Source: Mactromeris polynyma | Taxonomy: Eukaryota > Mollusca > Bivalvia > Venerida > Mactridae | Assembly (NCBI GenBank): GCA_032209605.1 | Contig: JASFXZ010000013.1 | Span: 11,243,901 to 11,307,900, forward strand | Reading direction: 5' to 3' | DNA: 64,000 bases | Shown here: in pieces, positions 49,316-61,739 of the stretch | Position numbering within the stretch: the stretch's first letter is position 1 | Layout: every line of letters starts with the position of its first letter | Made by a program: the position numbers and the translations under genes | Notes under the pieces: model-generated | What the model was told of the DNA's origin: nothing | Database searches by the model: none | What the model saw: the letters and a program-made list of their open reading frames with translations, nothing else

Positions 49316-51955
49316 CAACACTTCATTAAGAGCAGGTTAATGAGCCTCAATGTTGTTTCTTAAATATGGGATTATTTGGAAATGTGTTTATGCTGTCACG
49401 ATTGTTTAAGCATTGCATGAGTTCTTCACAAAATATGCCTGAAAATGTGCCAAACACTCAGAAGTTAGATCATAAAATGAAATAACAATCAAGTGAATTA
49501 TTCAGTGAAATTCATTTTGATTAATGCAGCAAACATCTAAATAAACATACATACTGTGCATTTGGTGCGGGACTACTGTAACGAACATTTGGTAAGAAGC
49601 TTACAATTGTTTGGCACAAAACAGCAACTATTGTAGCAAATGTAATAATAAGTACACATTTCTTTTGATTATATAACGCTTAAATAGCTATAATTGGTAA
49701 AATGCTTAAATATTACTGAATTAAGATACACACAATCCTACTCATCGATTAATGAATACTGTTTTATATATCCATTTAAAAACAAGAAATGGGCAATGCC
49801 CACAAACCAGGTTTTCAACCTCTAACTTTCAATAAGGTAGCATGCATTATCAAAGACCAGCCTTTTCATTTTCCCATGAGTGTTTTAAAACAGACAAATA
49901 TGTTAAACTACATACAAACTACTTATGTCATGTAATAATAACATAATGTCCACATCACTAATAAAATGCATTAAAACCTTTATTAAACTTTGGCTAGAAA
50001 GACAATATAAGTATGCCCATATTTTAACCGTATATTAATATATTATTCTATACTAGATCTAAAAATAAGTAAACACAGGAAGCTATAAACTAGATTCTTA
50101 AAACATGTATCACTTTTTTATAACATATTTGATTGTACAAGAATTATTTGGCACATAAACAAAAGGACAAGTTAACAAATATAATTATTGAATTAAGAAG
50201 CATGGCTGAGCATAATAACTATTAATTAACAATCCAAACAGATTTAACATTTATGCAGAAACCAATGATATTCCCATAAAGAAACACTCAAATGTAAAGT
50301 GGGAAATGTTTTAAGTAAAGCAAAAATTACCAAACTCTATTGACCCCTAAAATGACCCCTAAACCAATGATATTCCCATAAAAACACTCAAATGTAAAGT
50401 AGGAAATGTTTTAATTAAAGCAAAAATTACCAAACTCTATTGACCCCTAAAATGACCCCTAAATTGTGCGGATCAAATTAATGGTCATATATTACAAACA
50501 TTATCACAACTCCATGTATTATTCAATACAAAAACAGATACTTTAAACAGCAAACTAAGTACAAAGAACAATATGTGCAGGTAATGATAATAGTTATGGC
50601 CATTCATTTTAATTAGACAAGGTAATGATAATAGTTATGGCCATTCATTTTTAATTAGACAATCAATAAGATTTAACGATGATGATATCAACAGGTTATA
50701 CTACTTGGTCTAAAGATGAGAAAAATTACATCAAACTGACAATAGAACATGGAAATAGGTCATGTCCTAAACACCCAATTTTCATAAAACCTCAAATAAC
50801 GACATGATAAATCTTCAAAAAAAAATGAAAATGAGAAAAAAAATAATGACAACCTGATGAAAGTTTGTAAAACTTTATAATACCCCTACAGAAGATACAA
50901 CTCTTTTCAATGAAAACAATAAAACAACATTAATTTGAATATATAATACAATGTATTTACACTGATCAGAAATGCCACAAGTCCAGATCATATAGGCCAG
51001 CCATACATACTTGTATAATGTTCAAGATGTAAATTGTGAGAATAAACTCATTAACCCATCTGGTTTATATATACAAAATTTGAGTTAGATGTCGGAGGTT
51101 AAAAAACTTGAGATCTGTGTTGCTTATCTGCTCAAGTACATACTTTTGTCACATATGTTAGTAAGTTTGTATTAAGAACCATATATGTAGCATGCAGAAA
51201 AACAGTATGATCAATTAATTCAAAAAAACGCTAACACAAAATTGAGCTTTTGAGATAAATCTCAAGTTTTATAACTTAGGAGTCGGTATATAAATAAAAA
51301 ATGTTAAAAATATCATGGAAGCTCTCTGATAGGAAGTTGATAGGTCAATGCTGTTAAACGATGTTTGAATATATTCAAAATAGTCTAAACAATAGGCCAA
51401 GGTATGAAAAATAATCTTTGTTGGAAGATACATGGCTAAACTGTACAGTATCCAACTAATAAGGTGATTAAAACAGCCACTCAAAGAGTTCAGGTCTAGA
51501 CAGGTAGACAAATATTGCCGATATAAATTTTGATTATGGATACATTTGTCTCCCTTTGATAAAGCAGCCAATATACGAACGGGCTTGAAACAGTGCAACA
51601 CTTTTCACTGATAACTTCAGTATGCCTTTGTCAGATAAAATCATAGTCAGATTAAACCAATTAATTTGTCTACAGACAAAAGTATCAAAAATGTTTAGTT
51701 GTTTCACATGGAAGACATAAAAAGAAATATGGAACATTAAACCAGACATAGTAATATCAAAAGTAGGACAATTTCACTACTTCATAAATTTACACTGACA
51801 AAATATAAATCAAGATTAATCCCTCTTACGTGACAATGTCTACATAGTACTGAGACCTTGGATCTTGCACATTTCGTGTCAAATTTATTTGGGAACTGTT
51901 GAATTATTCACAGCTAAATATGGGAGATGAACTTATCAACACACTGACACTGGAA
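49316..51955. other. Non-coding stretch 3' of CHPF with small duplications
   Basis: 50261-50463 holds two 100-bp tandem copies starting ACCAATGATATTCCCATAAA. 50580-50662 holds two copies of a 41-bp unit, GGTAATGATAATAGTTATGG followed by CCATTCATTTT. No gene is supported. Confidence 0.65.
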
Positions 51956-51958
51956 TAA

Positions 51959-52126
51959 CAGTAAAACATGACGTTAAATAATAAGACCACCTAAAAAGTC
52001 AGACCATAATTTTCAAGTCCATGTTCCCCTATTTTGCTTTTTATTCAACCTCAATATTAAGACCACCTCAATAATAAGACCAGTTTTCGAGGGTCTCAAG
52101 GGTGGTTGTATTACTGAGTTTTACAG
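51959..52126. mobile_element. pogo/Tigger-like MITE, about 168 bp
   Basis: The ends CAGTAAAAC and GTTTTACAG are inverted repeats bounded by TA-containing sequence. Inside are AATAATAAGACCACCT and CACCTCAATAATAAGACCAG with a GGTGGTTGTATTACTGAG right arm. It sits just downstream of the CHPF stop. Confidence 0.6.
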
Positions 52127-52249
52127 TAATATATGCTTCCCCTCAGAAACATAAGAATGAGAGTCAATCAGAATGAATTAATGACATATTATGCTTTAAC
52201 AGTGACTTATCAATTAATCAGATTCATAAAGTTAGGAGATTTTCTATAA

Positions 52250-55200
52250 TCAACTTTTCTTCCCATCTGATCTAACAACAACAGCCTGTTTCCTGGGTGG
52301 TTGTAGTTTGTCTGGCTCTTGGGGCACTGCCTGCACAGGTTCATTCCTTTCTGGCACGATTTCAGCTTTATACATATTCGACTGAGAGATGACCTCATTC
52401 TGCTGTTCGTACACAAGTAAAGCCAGGTGGTGCTGACTGGCGAGACCTTCTATGTTCCTAGTCACGCACTGTTGGTATCTATCCGTGGTAACGTGTGGAT
52501 CACATGTTAAGTTCATCCACTTCAGTTTCAAGTTGGGCTCAACCGCACGGAAAACATGAAATTTTTTATGGGTAATGAACATGCTAAAGACGTCTTCATT
52601 TTTCTTGGACAGAGTTTTTCTCGCAGCTTGATAATCAGACAAGTAGAAACTGGCATGTTCGTTTGACTTTAGACTAAACAGACCTAGTCGCTGTCCAACT
52701 TCAACCGAAGATGGCCATGGTTTTTTGTTGTAAATTAGATTTGGCTTATATTGCCAAAATCCCATTGGAAAGAAAACTTGTTCCCCTTTGATAGTGTTGA
52801 CACGGACTCTATTGAAGTATGTAGTGGTTAGATCAGTGGACATTTCCATATTGACCGTTGTCATCAGAAGCAACACATCGGTCTTAAATTCTGATATCAA
52901 CTGGTCAATCACGTTTATATCAGACATGACATTTTCAAGCGCTTTCCAAGATAATTTGCCTTTTGTATCATATTTTTTACTTATATCATTTATGCTTGCC
53001 TTTGGACCAGCAAATGGGTCTTTCTGACGGGAAGATCCTGCTGGGATACTGGGATACACCAAAGCTACAATGAGTCTTACGTCCTCTGCCGTTTCCAAGC
53101 AAACTCTGGTGTACAAGTCTATAAATGAATCAAACATAGCTTCATCGCCAGGATACAGTGGTAGTATTATATTCACCATCATATTCTCAGTCACGTATGG
53201 CATAGGAACAAGTTCAACTTCGCCAAGTGGGCGCACCAGGTGGACACGCTTGATTGTATCCGAATTATGTTGAGATTTATCAGTAAGCAACAAATCTATA
53301 ATATATTCCATGCCTCTGGTAGGATCAAATCGTCGGTATCCATTTATAATTTTTTTAAGAAGAAATTGTGATGGATATTTTTCATTGAGTTTATCCAAAC
53401 TGAATTTCTTGATATCAGCAATATCGAGCTTGTTGGCACCTTCAAAAGAATAAAATATATACATAGTCAGTGTAATACTGATACATAACAAGAAAAACTA
53501 GTAAACTTCAATGTCAAAATATAATCAGTACTGTTTAATCAATATCAACATTTGACATACAATGATAGAATCTATCTTATTCAGTTAAAGATTCTGGATA
53601 AAATACATAAGCTGGCCTCCTAGCTCACGGCTACATAACGCCAGCTCCACCACTTATCGGTGGTGCAAAGAAAATGGGCTGTCGACACTTCCGTGGTGCA
53701 GCTGTGCCTTGTGTTTACTTCTACACATGTGAGTATGATTTATATTTTATTTGATGATTTTATTAAACGGACATATTTTGAAAATCGGAGAATGTGGTAC
53801 GTGTAAGAACACTTTTACAGCGGGTTGGCTTCGATTTCGTTTCAATATTGGTGCCACCTATTGCAGCAATTTAACGTCTGTAATTGTAAAATATCTTGTT
53901 ACTGTTATTTTGCATTAACACCTGTGTACTGTATAATATATGATTGTGCAATATACTTGTGTTATGGGCTGGTGGCCTAAATCATGAATAAATTTGTATT
54001 GTATTGTATTTGGAAACCAAGGTTTGCTCAGATGGACGCACAGGGGTCTTTGAATGGCGGGGGCATAAAAATACATAAAAGAAATAATGAAAGTACAAAC
54101 TAATGTTAAGTGTCAAAGAACGAGCACAAAACATAATCTAACCTGTTAGTTCACCTATATTTCTAAGCTCATCTTCCAGGTACATGTGTGTTTCTGTGAA
54201 ATATGTCCACTGGATTACAGAATATCGATTGGCTGGTTTGTATGGAGACTGGACACCTGGAATAACATGATTATTTCATTCAGTTAACGTTTCAAACACC
54301 TGCGTATTTTACCCTTCATGTGTTCTTTCCTCCCAGTAAACTGATCCACTTTTTTCGTAGTTTTTCATTTTTTTACAACATACATAACACATAGAGGTAA
54401 AGCATTAATATATACATACACAGTCAAGAATTGAAATGTGACAATATTAAAATATGTAGAAAGTAAAATATAGAACCAGGCACACGTTTTTACAGTCTAG
54501 TCTAGTATACTATTACAGTATGAAAGTGAAAGGAGACCAGATAAACTTGATGCATGGTTAAATGGATCCACCTTCTACTGAGAGTCATTGAGTCAAAACT
54601 GTAATAAAGATCAAACAGGAAAAATCTGACAAGATGTCCAACTATGCTAAATGCTAAAAATTTAAATGTTTAAAACTTGTGCAGTGATGCAATACGGTAG
54701 CCCAGGGATACAAAACAAAACAGCTTCATAACGTGAGCTACTGTGAGCAGTAACTCAACCCATGGCTGGTAAAACTATTACAAATATGAGAGTTGTTACC
54801 CAAGGGCCAGGATATGGAATCGCGTCCCCCAGGCGAGTGTTCACTTAGATCTACAATGTCCATCTTTGCTTTCTGTATCTCATGTTTTGTTTCGTTCAGT
54901 TCCACTTCACAAAAATATCTGAAATAAAAGTCATGCAAAATCATTAAGGATGTCAGCAATTAATTAACCAATTAACATACTGCTTTATCAGTGAACAAAA
55001 TATTTCAATGAGATGGATTTCAAACTGATGACTTGACATCTAGGACATCAGGTGATCTAGCATTTTCAGTGCAGCATAAATACATAGGAACTTCGGGAAA
55101 ACCCTATTCAAACCATTGAGGTATTAAGCATAACAAAAATATTTGACTGGTTCCATAAAAATATCCTGAAAGTCATGAAGTGATTTCTGTCATAATAAAA

Positions 55201-56852
55201 ATGCATAAAAGAGCGCATACTGACTACACTGTTGTTCAGAATTTTACAGGATAAAGACACACTTTTTCAGGGCCTTTGTTTATATTTGTATATCAGAATT
55301 AAAGGTACATCTTACTTTCTATCAAAATATGCTAAGTACGCTGGAACCCATTTAAACCGGACGAGTTCGGGACCGGACAAAATGTTCGGTTTAAAAACCT
55401 ATAAAACGTTTGCGTTGGTGTAGACATTGTTTTACATTACAAGAACATGATGTGATATGTACGTTTTCTCTTGAAGATATGATTTCAATTTCAAACAATT
55501 CCATTGTTTGCACATTATCAATTACAGTCAATGTACCCTTCAATTATCAAGTATCATTAATCAGTTTGTTGTCATAGCAATTAAGACCAACCATGACAGA
55601 CAGATGCTCTAGCCAAACATTAATTAGGTGTGAAATGTTAAAAACAATATTGACTGACTTTATTTACTGTATATTTTAAACCTATATTTTTCCAATTGCA
55701 TTCGAAAATCAATTCTTCTGATACTAACAGTGCTCTGTATCAAACTCTTTCGTCAAAAGTTTTGGCGCAAGATGTTAAAATTAATATTGAGACTTTATTC
55801 TTGTCCGGTCTGAAGAGGGTGATTTATAATGGAAATATCCATTTCGGGCCAAAATTCTTGTCCGGTTTCCTGAATTAAGGGGTTTCAGGAGTAAAGGGGT
55901 GATTTATATAGTAAAAAGGTGGGAACGGACGATTTGTCCGGTTTAAAGGGGTTTCCGGATTAAAGGGGTTCCGGTTTAAAGGGGTTCCAGTGTAATAGTT
56001 TTGAGTAAACTGCATGTTAATGCCTTCATACAGACATGCTCTAAAACATTGCATTGTAACTTTTCTTTAATGTTTCCGTGAACTGCAAACCTCAAGTCCA
56101 ATACAGGTATTTTCTATGCTAGCACCAACTCCGTGCGTAGGTCAGGATAGAAAATGCCAGTATCGGTCACTTGTATATGCGTTTTTTGGGAAACATGTAA
56201 GAAAAGTGACAATGTAGTGTTGTTGAGTGCATCTGTATGAAGGCGATTTCCAACTATTTTCTCATTTTTATGACTATGGATATTTTGTCAAATAAATAAG
56301 GCCATGCCAAATTGGAATTTTTTTAAGCAAAACCTAGCTACCTATTTTAAAAAAACACAAACTGCATAATTTTAGATATTTTAATGAAAGAAACATCATA
56401 AAAACAAAACAAAATGGTTTGTTTTAAAACTAGATCAATACATGAATAAATCTAATTTAAAACTGACTTGTTTTCACACAAATTGACTAGTTTTCACAAA
56501 ATAATCGCATCGTTGTCGGATTTCAACTAAAATTGCCGTTGTCGAATCATGGACATCGAAGATATTTGAGAATGTTGAGCTTAGAACAAATGTTGTTTTT
56601 TTGCCTCGAAAGCGCAAAACGTAGGCGCACGCGAACGCTTAACAAAATTCCAATTTGGCATGCCTAAGACTATGTACCTCTAAACTATACAAAGCATACT
56701 AGTTCACTGTACCTGTGTAGTTTGTAATGTGAGATGTCATCTGGCATTGGAAAGAAGGCCAGTGATTGGTTGAACTCAATATTCTCCTTCAGCTTCTGAA
56801 TGTCATTATCATAGTCAAAATCTTCCATCTGATAGAACTTCAATGTTTGATC
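52250..56852 (-). CDS. CHPF: Chondroitin polymerizing factor-like protein (CHPF/CHPF2), C-terminal four exons, partial
   Basis: In transcript order the exons are 56852-56713, 54918-54800, 54256-54143 and 53439-52250. All have AG/GT junctions, phases 0-2-1-1 agree, and the total is 1,563 bp, or 520 residues plus stop. The family (Pfam CHGN) acts in the Golgi to extend chondroitin chains as a complex with chondroitin synthase. Recognisable segments are YFCEVELNETKHEIQKAKMD, RYSVIQWTYFTETHMYLEDE, INGYRRFDPTRGMEYIIDLL, then VPMPYVTENMMVNIILPLYP, VFFPMGFWQYKPN, and KFHVFRAVEPNLKLKW near the C terminus. The C-terminal transferase domain has TTVNMEMSTDL where catalytic chondroitin synthases have a DxD, so a CHPF-type non-catalytic partner is more likely than a CHSY. 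The last 30 residues are proline- and lysine-rich. The N-terminal half (membrane anchor and beta-1,3-type domain) lies right of the window. The introns carry MITEs. Confidence 0.92.
53640..53850 (+). repeat. Well conserved duplicated 210-bp block, copy 2 (inside CHPF intron 3)
   Basis: Partner of 49100-49315. It lies between exon 4 and exon 3 of CHPF, with the same orientation as copy 1. Confidence 0.85.
54675..55110. repeat. Segmental duplication, exon-containing part of copy B
   Basis: Paralogue of 8460-8960. It includes CHPF exon 2 and both flanks (GGTAGCCCAGGGATACAAAA on the left, GTGCAGCATAAATACATAGG on the right). Confidence 0.85.
55339..55992. mobile_element. pogo/Tigger-like non-autonomous element, 654 bp, TA target, in a CHPF intron
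   Basis: The left end CGCTGGAACCCATTTAAACC and the right end TTTAAAGGGGTTCCAGTG are inverted repeats between TA (55337-55338) and TA (55993-55994). The right side has two extra internal copies of the terminal motif (GGGGTTTCCGGATTAAAGG). The paralogous site near 46845 has a single TA and no element. No transposase frame is present. Confidence 0.85.
56300..56664. mobile_element. PIF/Harbinger-like MITE, 365 bp, TAA target, in a CHPF intron
   Basis: GCCATGCCAAATTGGAATTT at the left and AAATTCCAATTTGGCATGCC at the right form about 28-bp inverted repeats flanked by TAA (56297-56299 and 56665-56667). The paralogous sequence near 47430 has one TAA and no insert. A 3-bp TAA/TTA target fits PIF/Harbinger. 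There is no internal gene. Confidence 0.8.
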
Positions 56853-57639
56853 CTAGAATACAAACACAAGACAATCTTAGCACACGAATGAGATGTCACT
56901 AGTAATGCCATGGTCACATAAAACTTCTGGCTAACGTACTTCCCGCAGGCCATAAACTTGCATGGTTCCTTAAGTCTTACAGCCCAGAGACCACCCGTAA
57001 GTCCCATCTTTCAGCCATGGACTATACAGCGCCCATATGGTTCCAAAAATCTTCGAAATGCATGTGGCCTGCATGCCATGCAATTACCCACAGGCTCTCC
57101 AGGTTTAGGCCCTTATGAGGCTCATAAACTGCCCAGAAGCTTCTTGTTGACCTAAGCTGTAGTAACAAGTGCACCCACAAATGCCCCCAAAGTGGAGTGC
57201 CCTAGTATGTAGCCACGAGTAACCTTGAATATACAAGCCCGCTTCTTGAGCACAACCCATCTTCTCACCAAGTTCAACATTTGTGTAAGGTTTGATTGAC
57301 ATTCCTTCATGTTATACAGCTCAGACACAAAGTGGTTCGGAAAAATAGATGAACATGCGTACGTACAGGGTGAATAATATATGCCACACTTTGGGGGCAT
57401 ACTAAAACAATAAAGTAGGAGGGTATTTTCCTTTTCCACTGATCGTTCTCTGAAACACATTTCCATTTTAACATATAAGTTTATGGGAACTTAAAAGTTT
57501 GCAACAAAAGTCAAACAGGTCGACAGATGTTGGTAAATTCTATAAAGGCTTTGTACACATAAAGTGTAAGTTTACAAGGTTCCCGACACTACAAGTTGAT
57601 TAAGAAATAAAATATGTTATTATGAATTAAGATAATTAT

Positions 57640-57890
57640 GAAACAGAGAGAATACGTAACTACGGGGAACGCCACATACACAAGACAATACCTCCCCACG
57701 CAGACCTCAGGAAAAACAACAATCCACAAAATATAACGCACCTAAGGAGGTCAAACTGTACACATATTAAGGAACAGAGGCACAAGGAATGGCCCAACAG
57801 ACCATAAGGAATAATTAAGAGAATCAAAGTGGACAGTAAAAGGAGGGGGAGGGGGGAATTAATGGATGGAAAAGCTCACAGGACAATTCA
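57640..57890 (+). repeat. Dispersed copy of the foldback arm repeat
   Basis: It shares AACGCCACATACACAAGACA, ATACCTC and GACCTC.GG(G/A)AAAACAACA with the arm at 15945-16130, followed by a similar GGAGGGGGAGGGGGGAAT tract. Confidence 0.7.
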
Positions 57891-58038
57891 AGACAACTGG
57901 CCACAATAGGCCAGAATTGGGCAGGAAACACTGTATAAAGTGACAGAATTGCATAGGGGAAAGGGAAAGGGAGCCTCGTTTCAGTTATCCCTGAAGTACA
58001 CTTAAAAATATTTATAGGCACATGTTAAATATTACAGT

Positions 58039-58140
58039 GGGTAAGCACATGTCACTGACTGTTACGTGCGATGGGTAAGAACATGTCACTGACTGTTACG
58101 TGCGATGGGTAAGAACATGTCACTGACTGTTACGTGCGAT
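58039..58140. repeat. 34-bp tandem repeat, three near-identical units
   Basis: Each unit is GGGTAAGAACATGTCACT followed by GACTGTTACGTGCGAT. The first has one C for A. Confidence 0.95.
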
Positions 58141-58436
58141 AACCAAGAATAGGCTGATGAAAACAGTTGTTTTTTCATCTTACATAATATGAACCCACCC
58201 TAATTTTTTGCCTTTTTAAAAAAAAAAAATTTTGTCAGTATAGGAAATTTGAAAATGTTGCTGAAGATTGATGCTTAAAAAATAGGGCTGCTCTGGAGTA
58301 GATGCACTGTATTTCTACTGTACATGGTAATCAATTGACCTTACTACAGTTAAGATTGTGGTTCCAACCTGAACTAATTCTTCTTACAAAAATAATTGAC
58401 AACATATCCATATGCATCAGCAATCAGAAAACTAAC

Positions 58437-58680
58437 CCTGGGGCCATATTACAGAAGCATCTTAAATGAATTTTAAATATTTTCACTTAAGTTCAAAACT
58501 TCACATGGATGTAATTCCAAAACCACATTAAAACTGTTACGCTTTTTAATGGTAATGAGAACAACATATTAATACTATTCATTTATCAATCTTGACTATA
58601 TGTAAAATAAACCAGTTAAGGAAAATGCAATTTAAAGGATAAGATTTTACTTAAGATCTTTCTGTAATATTGCCCCTGGG
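58437..58680. mobile_element. MITE with about 30-bp terminal inverted repeats, 244 bp
   Basis: CCCTGGGGCCATATTACAGA at the left and CTGTAATATTGCCCCTGGG at the right are inverted repeats. The interior is AT-rich with CTTAAG motifs. A related element head, GGGCCCGTATTCAATATACA, starts directly at its right edge. Confidence 0.75.
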
Positions 58681-60560
58681 CCCGTATTCAATATACATCT
58701 TAAGTTGAAAATTTATCTTAAATCCTAAGATTTCCATTAAATTTAAGATTTTTCTTGCATTTCTTCCTTAGATTTCAAGAAAAATCTTAAGTGGTATTCA
58801 CAAAGCATATTATCTTAATATATTGTTTATTTTTCTCCTTAACTGTAAGGTACCTCTTAGCAGTCTTAACTTTTATCTTAAATATAAGGAAAATGCTAGT
58901 ATTTTCGATATCTACAATCTGCTGCTTGTATTTTGTTTAAAAGAAGTTCCAGCATATACAATGACTGTTATTTTATCGTTCTACGTATATTTCCATTGAT
59001 GCCCTAGTATAACATTTGTCAGGGGCGACTATTCTTGCTTGATCTACCAGACAAACGCTTGTCAGTATTTACGAAGCGGCGTTGGAAGATTGATTTTGTG
59101 ACTAAAATGTTTATTTCATTGTAATTAATTAAATATTTCTCAAAGAATGTGATTGAAATGGTATGACATACAAGTTTTGATCGGAATAGACTTTCACTGT
59201 TTGGAGACGATCATTCAACAACGACCAATGGATATCATATTTCCACCAAAACACGATCATTATTTATGGGCCCGTTTTATCAACGTTCTTACGCACAAAA
59301 GTTTCGTAAGATTTTCTTACGACGTTCTTACGATCGCAAGAGCGTTTTATCAATATTTCCGTACGCATGAAGACGCTACGAATTCGTTAGTTATAACAAA
59401 TGCTACTCGGTGGTTTTAGGCATTCGTAACGTTCGTAACAAATATGATTAATCATGATTTCACATTAATCAACAATAGTTATGAACTTTTTAATCCATTC
59501 ATCTACTTCATATCACATGAAATTGTCTGGCATTACTGGGGGGGGGGGGGGGAATACATTAATAAGTATATATTGTTATCTTATAAAGATGATTCCATAC
59601 ATACTAGCTGATACAGTAGTCAATCGAACAAAGTAAAACTTCTAACAATTAAAAGGTAATTTGAAGATGGAATAAGAATAGTGTGTATGTGGAATTGTAC
59701 ATGGAATATAAATGTATGGTTTACATTTGAAGTACAGTATCAACTATGTCATACAACTTTTAAAATTTAATACTATTATTTGGTTATTGCTAAGCCTAAT
59801 TTTAAACTGTTACGACATGAAATTGATGACTTTATATATCAAGACAGATTAATTATGAACTCTTATAAACCATTAGAATTACTGTGGTTATGACTGTAAG
59901 CAGCATTTCACATTTCTTTAATAATAGTCTGCATCATTAACATCACCAGCTGAATGACATCCTCAATGATATTTGACTTACAATTAAGTATTAAATCCTC
60001 AATAAATTAGATCTTAAAGATCGTGAAAACTCAAGAAAATAATAAACTATTTAAGCAAGTTTTCATCCTTCTGAGCATAGAATACCACTCAATATACTGT
60101 TTCTTAATCTATTTTATATGTGTATATACTTATGTGCTTAATCGAACTCATGGTTATTATTGTATCGTAAAATGCTGCTTAATATGGGAGCTTTCCCACA
60201 CCTTACACTATTTGTCGGCACATCAACAACAATTTAAAATTTCACGATCTGTTCATGTCTAGCTGTTCTTTGTTACATAGTTAAATGACTACGTTCATGT
60301 AACAAAATTCACCAGACCAATGCTTAACAACTTTAAAGATTAAAGTCAGAAGCAATTTTATGCATTTCATATAATACATATGTACTGCATAACCATCAAC
60401 AAATTGCATACTTTTTGAAGACACACCCTCATAATGCATTTTAGATTTGTTTAAAAATAATCAACTGAATGTTGCAACTGTCATAAATTCTTGATCGCTT
60501 CAGTGAAATTTTTGATTATAGTATATACATTTTTAAGTATAAGTGTTTATTCATGAGAAT
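58681..60560. repeat. Repeat-rich non-coding stretch
   Basis: 58681-58880 is rich in TCTTAAG and CTTAAAT words of the adjacent element family. 59267-59440 begins GGGCCCGTTTTATCAACGTT and has repeated TCTTACG words. A 15-nt G run lies at 59538-59552. No gene is supported. Confidence 0.5.
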
Positions 60561-60579
60561 GCAAAATTTCAAATCAGCT

Positions 60580-60760
60580 GAAAATTCGGCAAGGGGTCCA
60601 GGGGGGCCGCTGAAGCTACTGGCTTTAAGCAGGGCTGGAAGAGGAGGCACCACGCCGAGGGGAGCGAGGCGAAAAAATTTTTGGACCCTTTTTAGACAAA
60701 AAATGATTTTTTTTTCAGCCCGCAATAGGAGGCAACTGCCTACATGCCTCCATGTAATTT
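60580..60760. repeat. GC-rich interspersed repeat fragment
   Basis: AAGGGGTCCAGGGGGGCCGC and GAGGGGAGCGAGGCG, followed by an A/T run, contrast sharply in base composition with the neighbours. A 99-codon plus-strand frame across it has no recognisable domain. Confidence 0.45.
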
Positions 60761-61273
60761 ACGGCCCTGTTAAGCATCTAAGATGGTTTAAATTGTCTCA
60801 AAAACGGCCCTTGCTAGCGTCAAATCAATCCCCGGAAAATGCTCATGCCTGATTATTACACGAGTACAGTTAGAGCCACTCGTAACAAGTCTCTTAAGTC
60901 ATGTATGTCATGTTTTATATTGTTGTTGTTTTATCTATAAACTAGAGACACGTGCTAATCAGTTCATCTACTGTCTGACAGCGATGTAATCGATTTTTAC
61001 AAAATGTTATTTCACAATCTTTCTGAAAAACGGAATATGTATTGCAGAAATATTAATTTTTTCAAAACCGTTTGCACAAGTTTGATATCTCAATCCGTTG
61101 TTGAGATATTAACGATTTCCCACAGTTCCCATGTATTTTCCCCATTACCCACGTTATCGACGGTGAACGGTTCACCAGTAATAATAGGACATGATTGTTG
61201 GGAGTAGAATACAGATGTGTTGAAACAACAGTAGCTTACAGAAATCATTGGTCCATCCCCAGTAAAAAATTCA

Positions 61274-61735
61274 GTGGAATACCACCGGTATACCACCGGT
61301 ATACCACTGGTAATTCAGTGGAATACCGGCGGTAAATTTCTCTGGTATTCCACCAAAGTTTACTGCCGGTATTCCAGTGGTATACCAGAGAAATTTACCA
61401 GTGGTATTCCAGTGGAATACCAGTGGAATACCGGCGGTAAACTTTGGTGGAATACCAGAGAAATTTACCGCCGGTATTCCACTGAATTACCAGTGGTATT
61501 CCAGTGGTATACCAGAGAAATTTACCAGTGGTATTCCAGTGGAATACCGGCGGTAAACTTTCAGTGGAATACCAGATATTTTTACCGCCGGTATTCCACT
61601 GAACGTTTACTGCTGGTATTCCAGTGGTATACCAGCAGTAAATTTCTCTGGTATACCACTGGAATACCAGCGTTAAACTTTCAGTGGTATTCCACTGGAG
61701 TACCAGAGAAATTTACCACTGGTATACAACTGAAA
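61274..61735. repeat. Palindromic short-motif array (CAGTGGAATACC / GGTATTCCACTG)
   Basis: About 460 bp consists of alternating direct and inverted GGTATTCCAGTGG, ATACCAGAGAAATTTACC and ATACCGGCGGTAAACTTT words. The 155-codon plus-strand frame across it is composed only of these words and is not a credible gene. The same words reappear in inverted order at 63948-63980. Confidence 0.85.
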
Positions 61736-61739
61736 TATT

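Larger units (their letters stand above)
56853..58430. other. CHPF upstream intron, no exon recognised
   Basis: Open frames around 57000-57470 on both strands show no family resemblance. 57640-57890 is a copy of the 15945-16765 foldback arm (GGGGAACGCCACATACACAA, GGAGGTCAAAC). Confidence 0.5.

Noticed and set aside
57152..57466. A further CHPF exon on the minus strand
   Set aside because: The peptide does not resemble any CHGN segment and lacks suitable splice sites in phase.
59538..59552. 15-nt G run as a regulatory quadruplex
   Set aside because: It is a simple homopolymer without G-tract spacing and may be a sequencing or assembly slip.
60553..60852. A 99-codon plus-strand gene
   Set aside because: It overlaps a GC-rich interspersed repeat with no recognisable domain.
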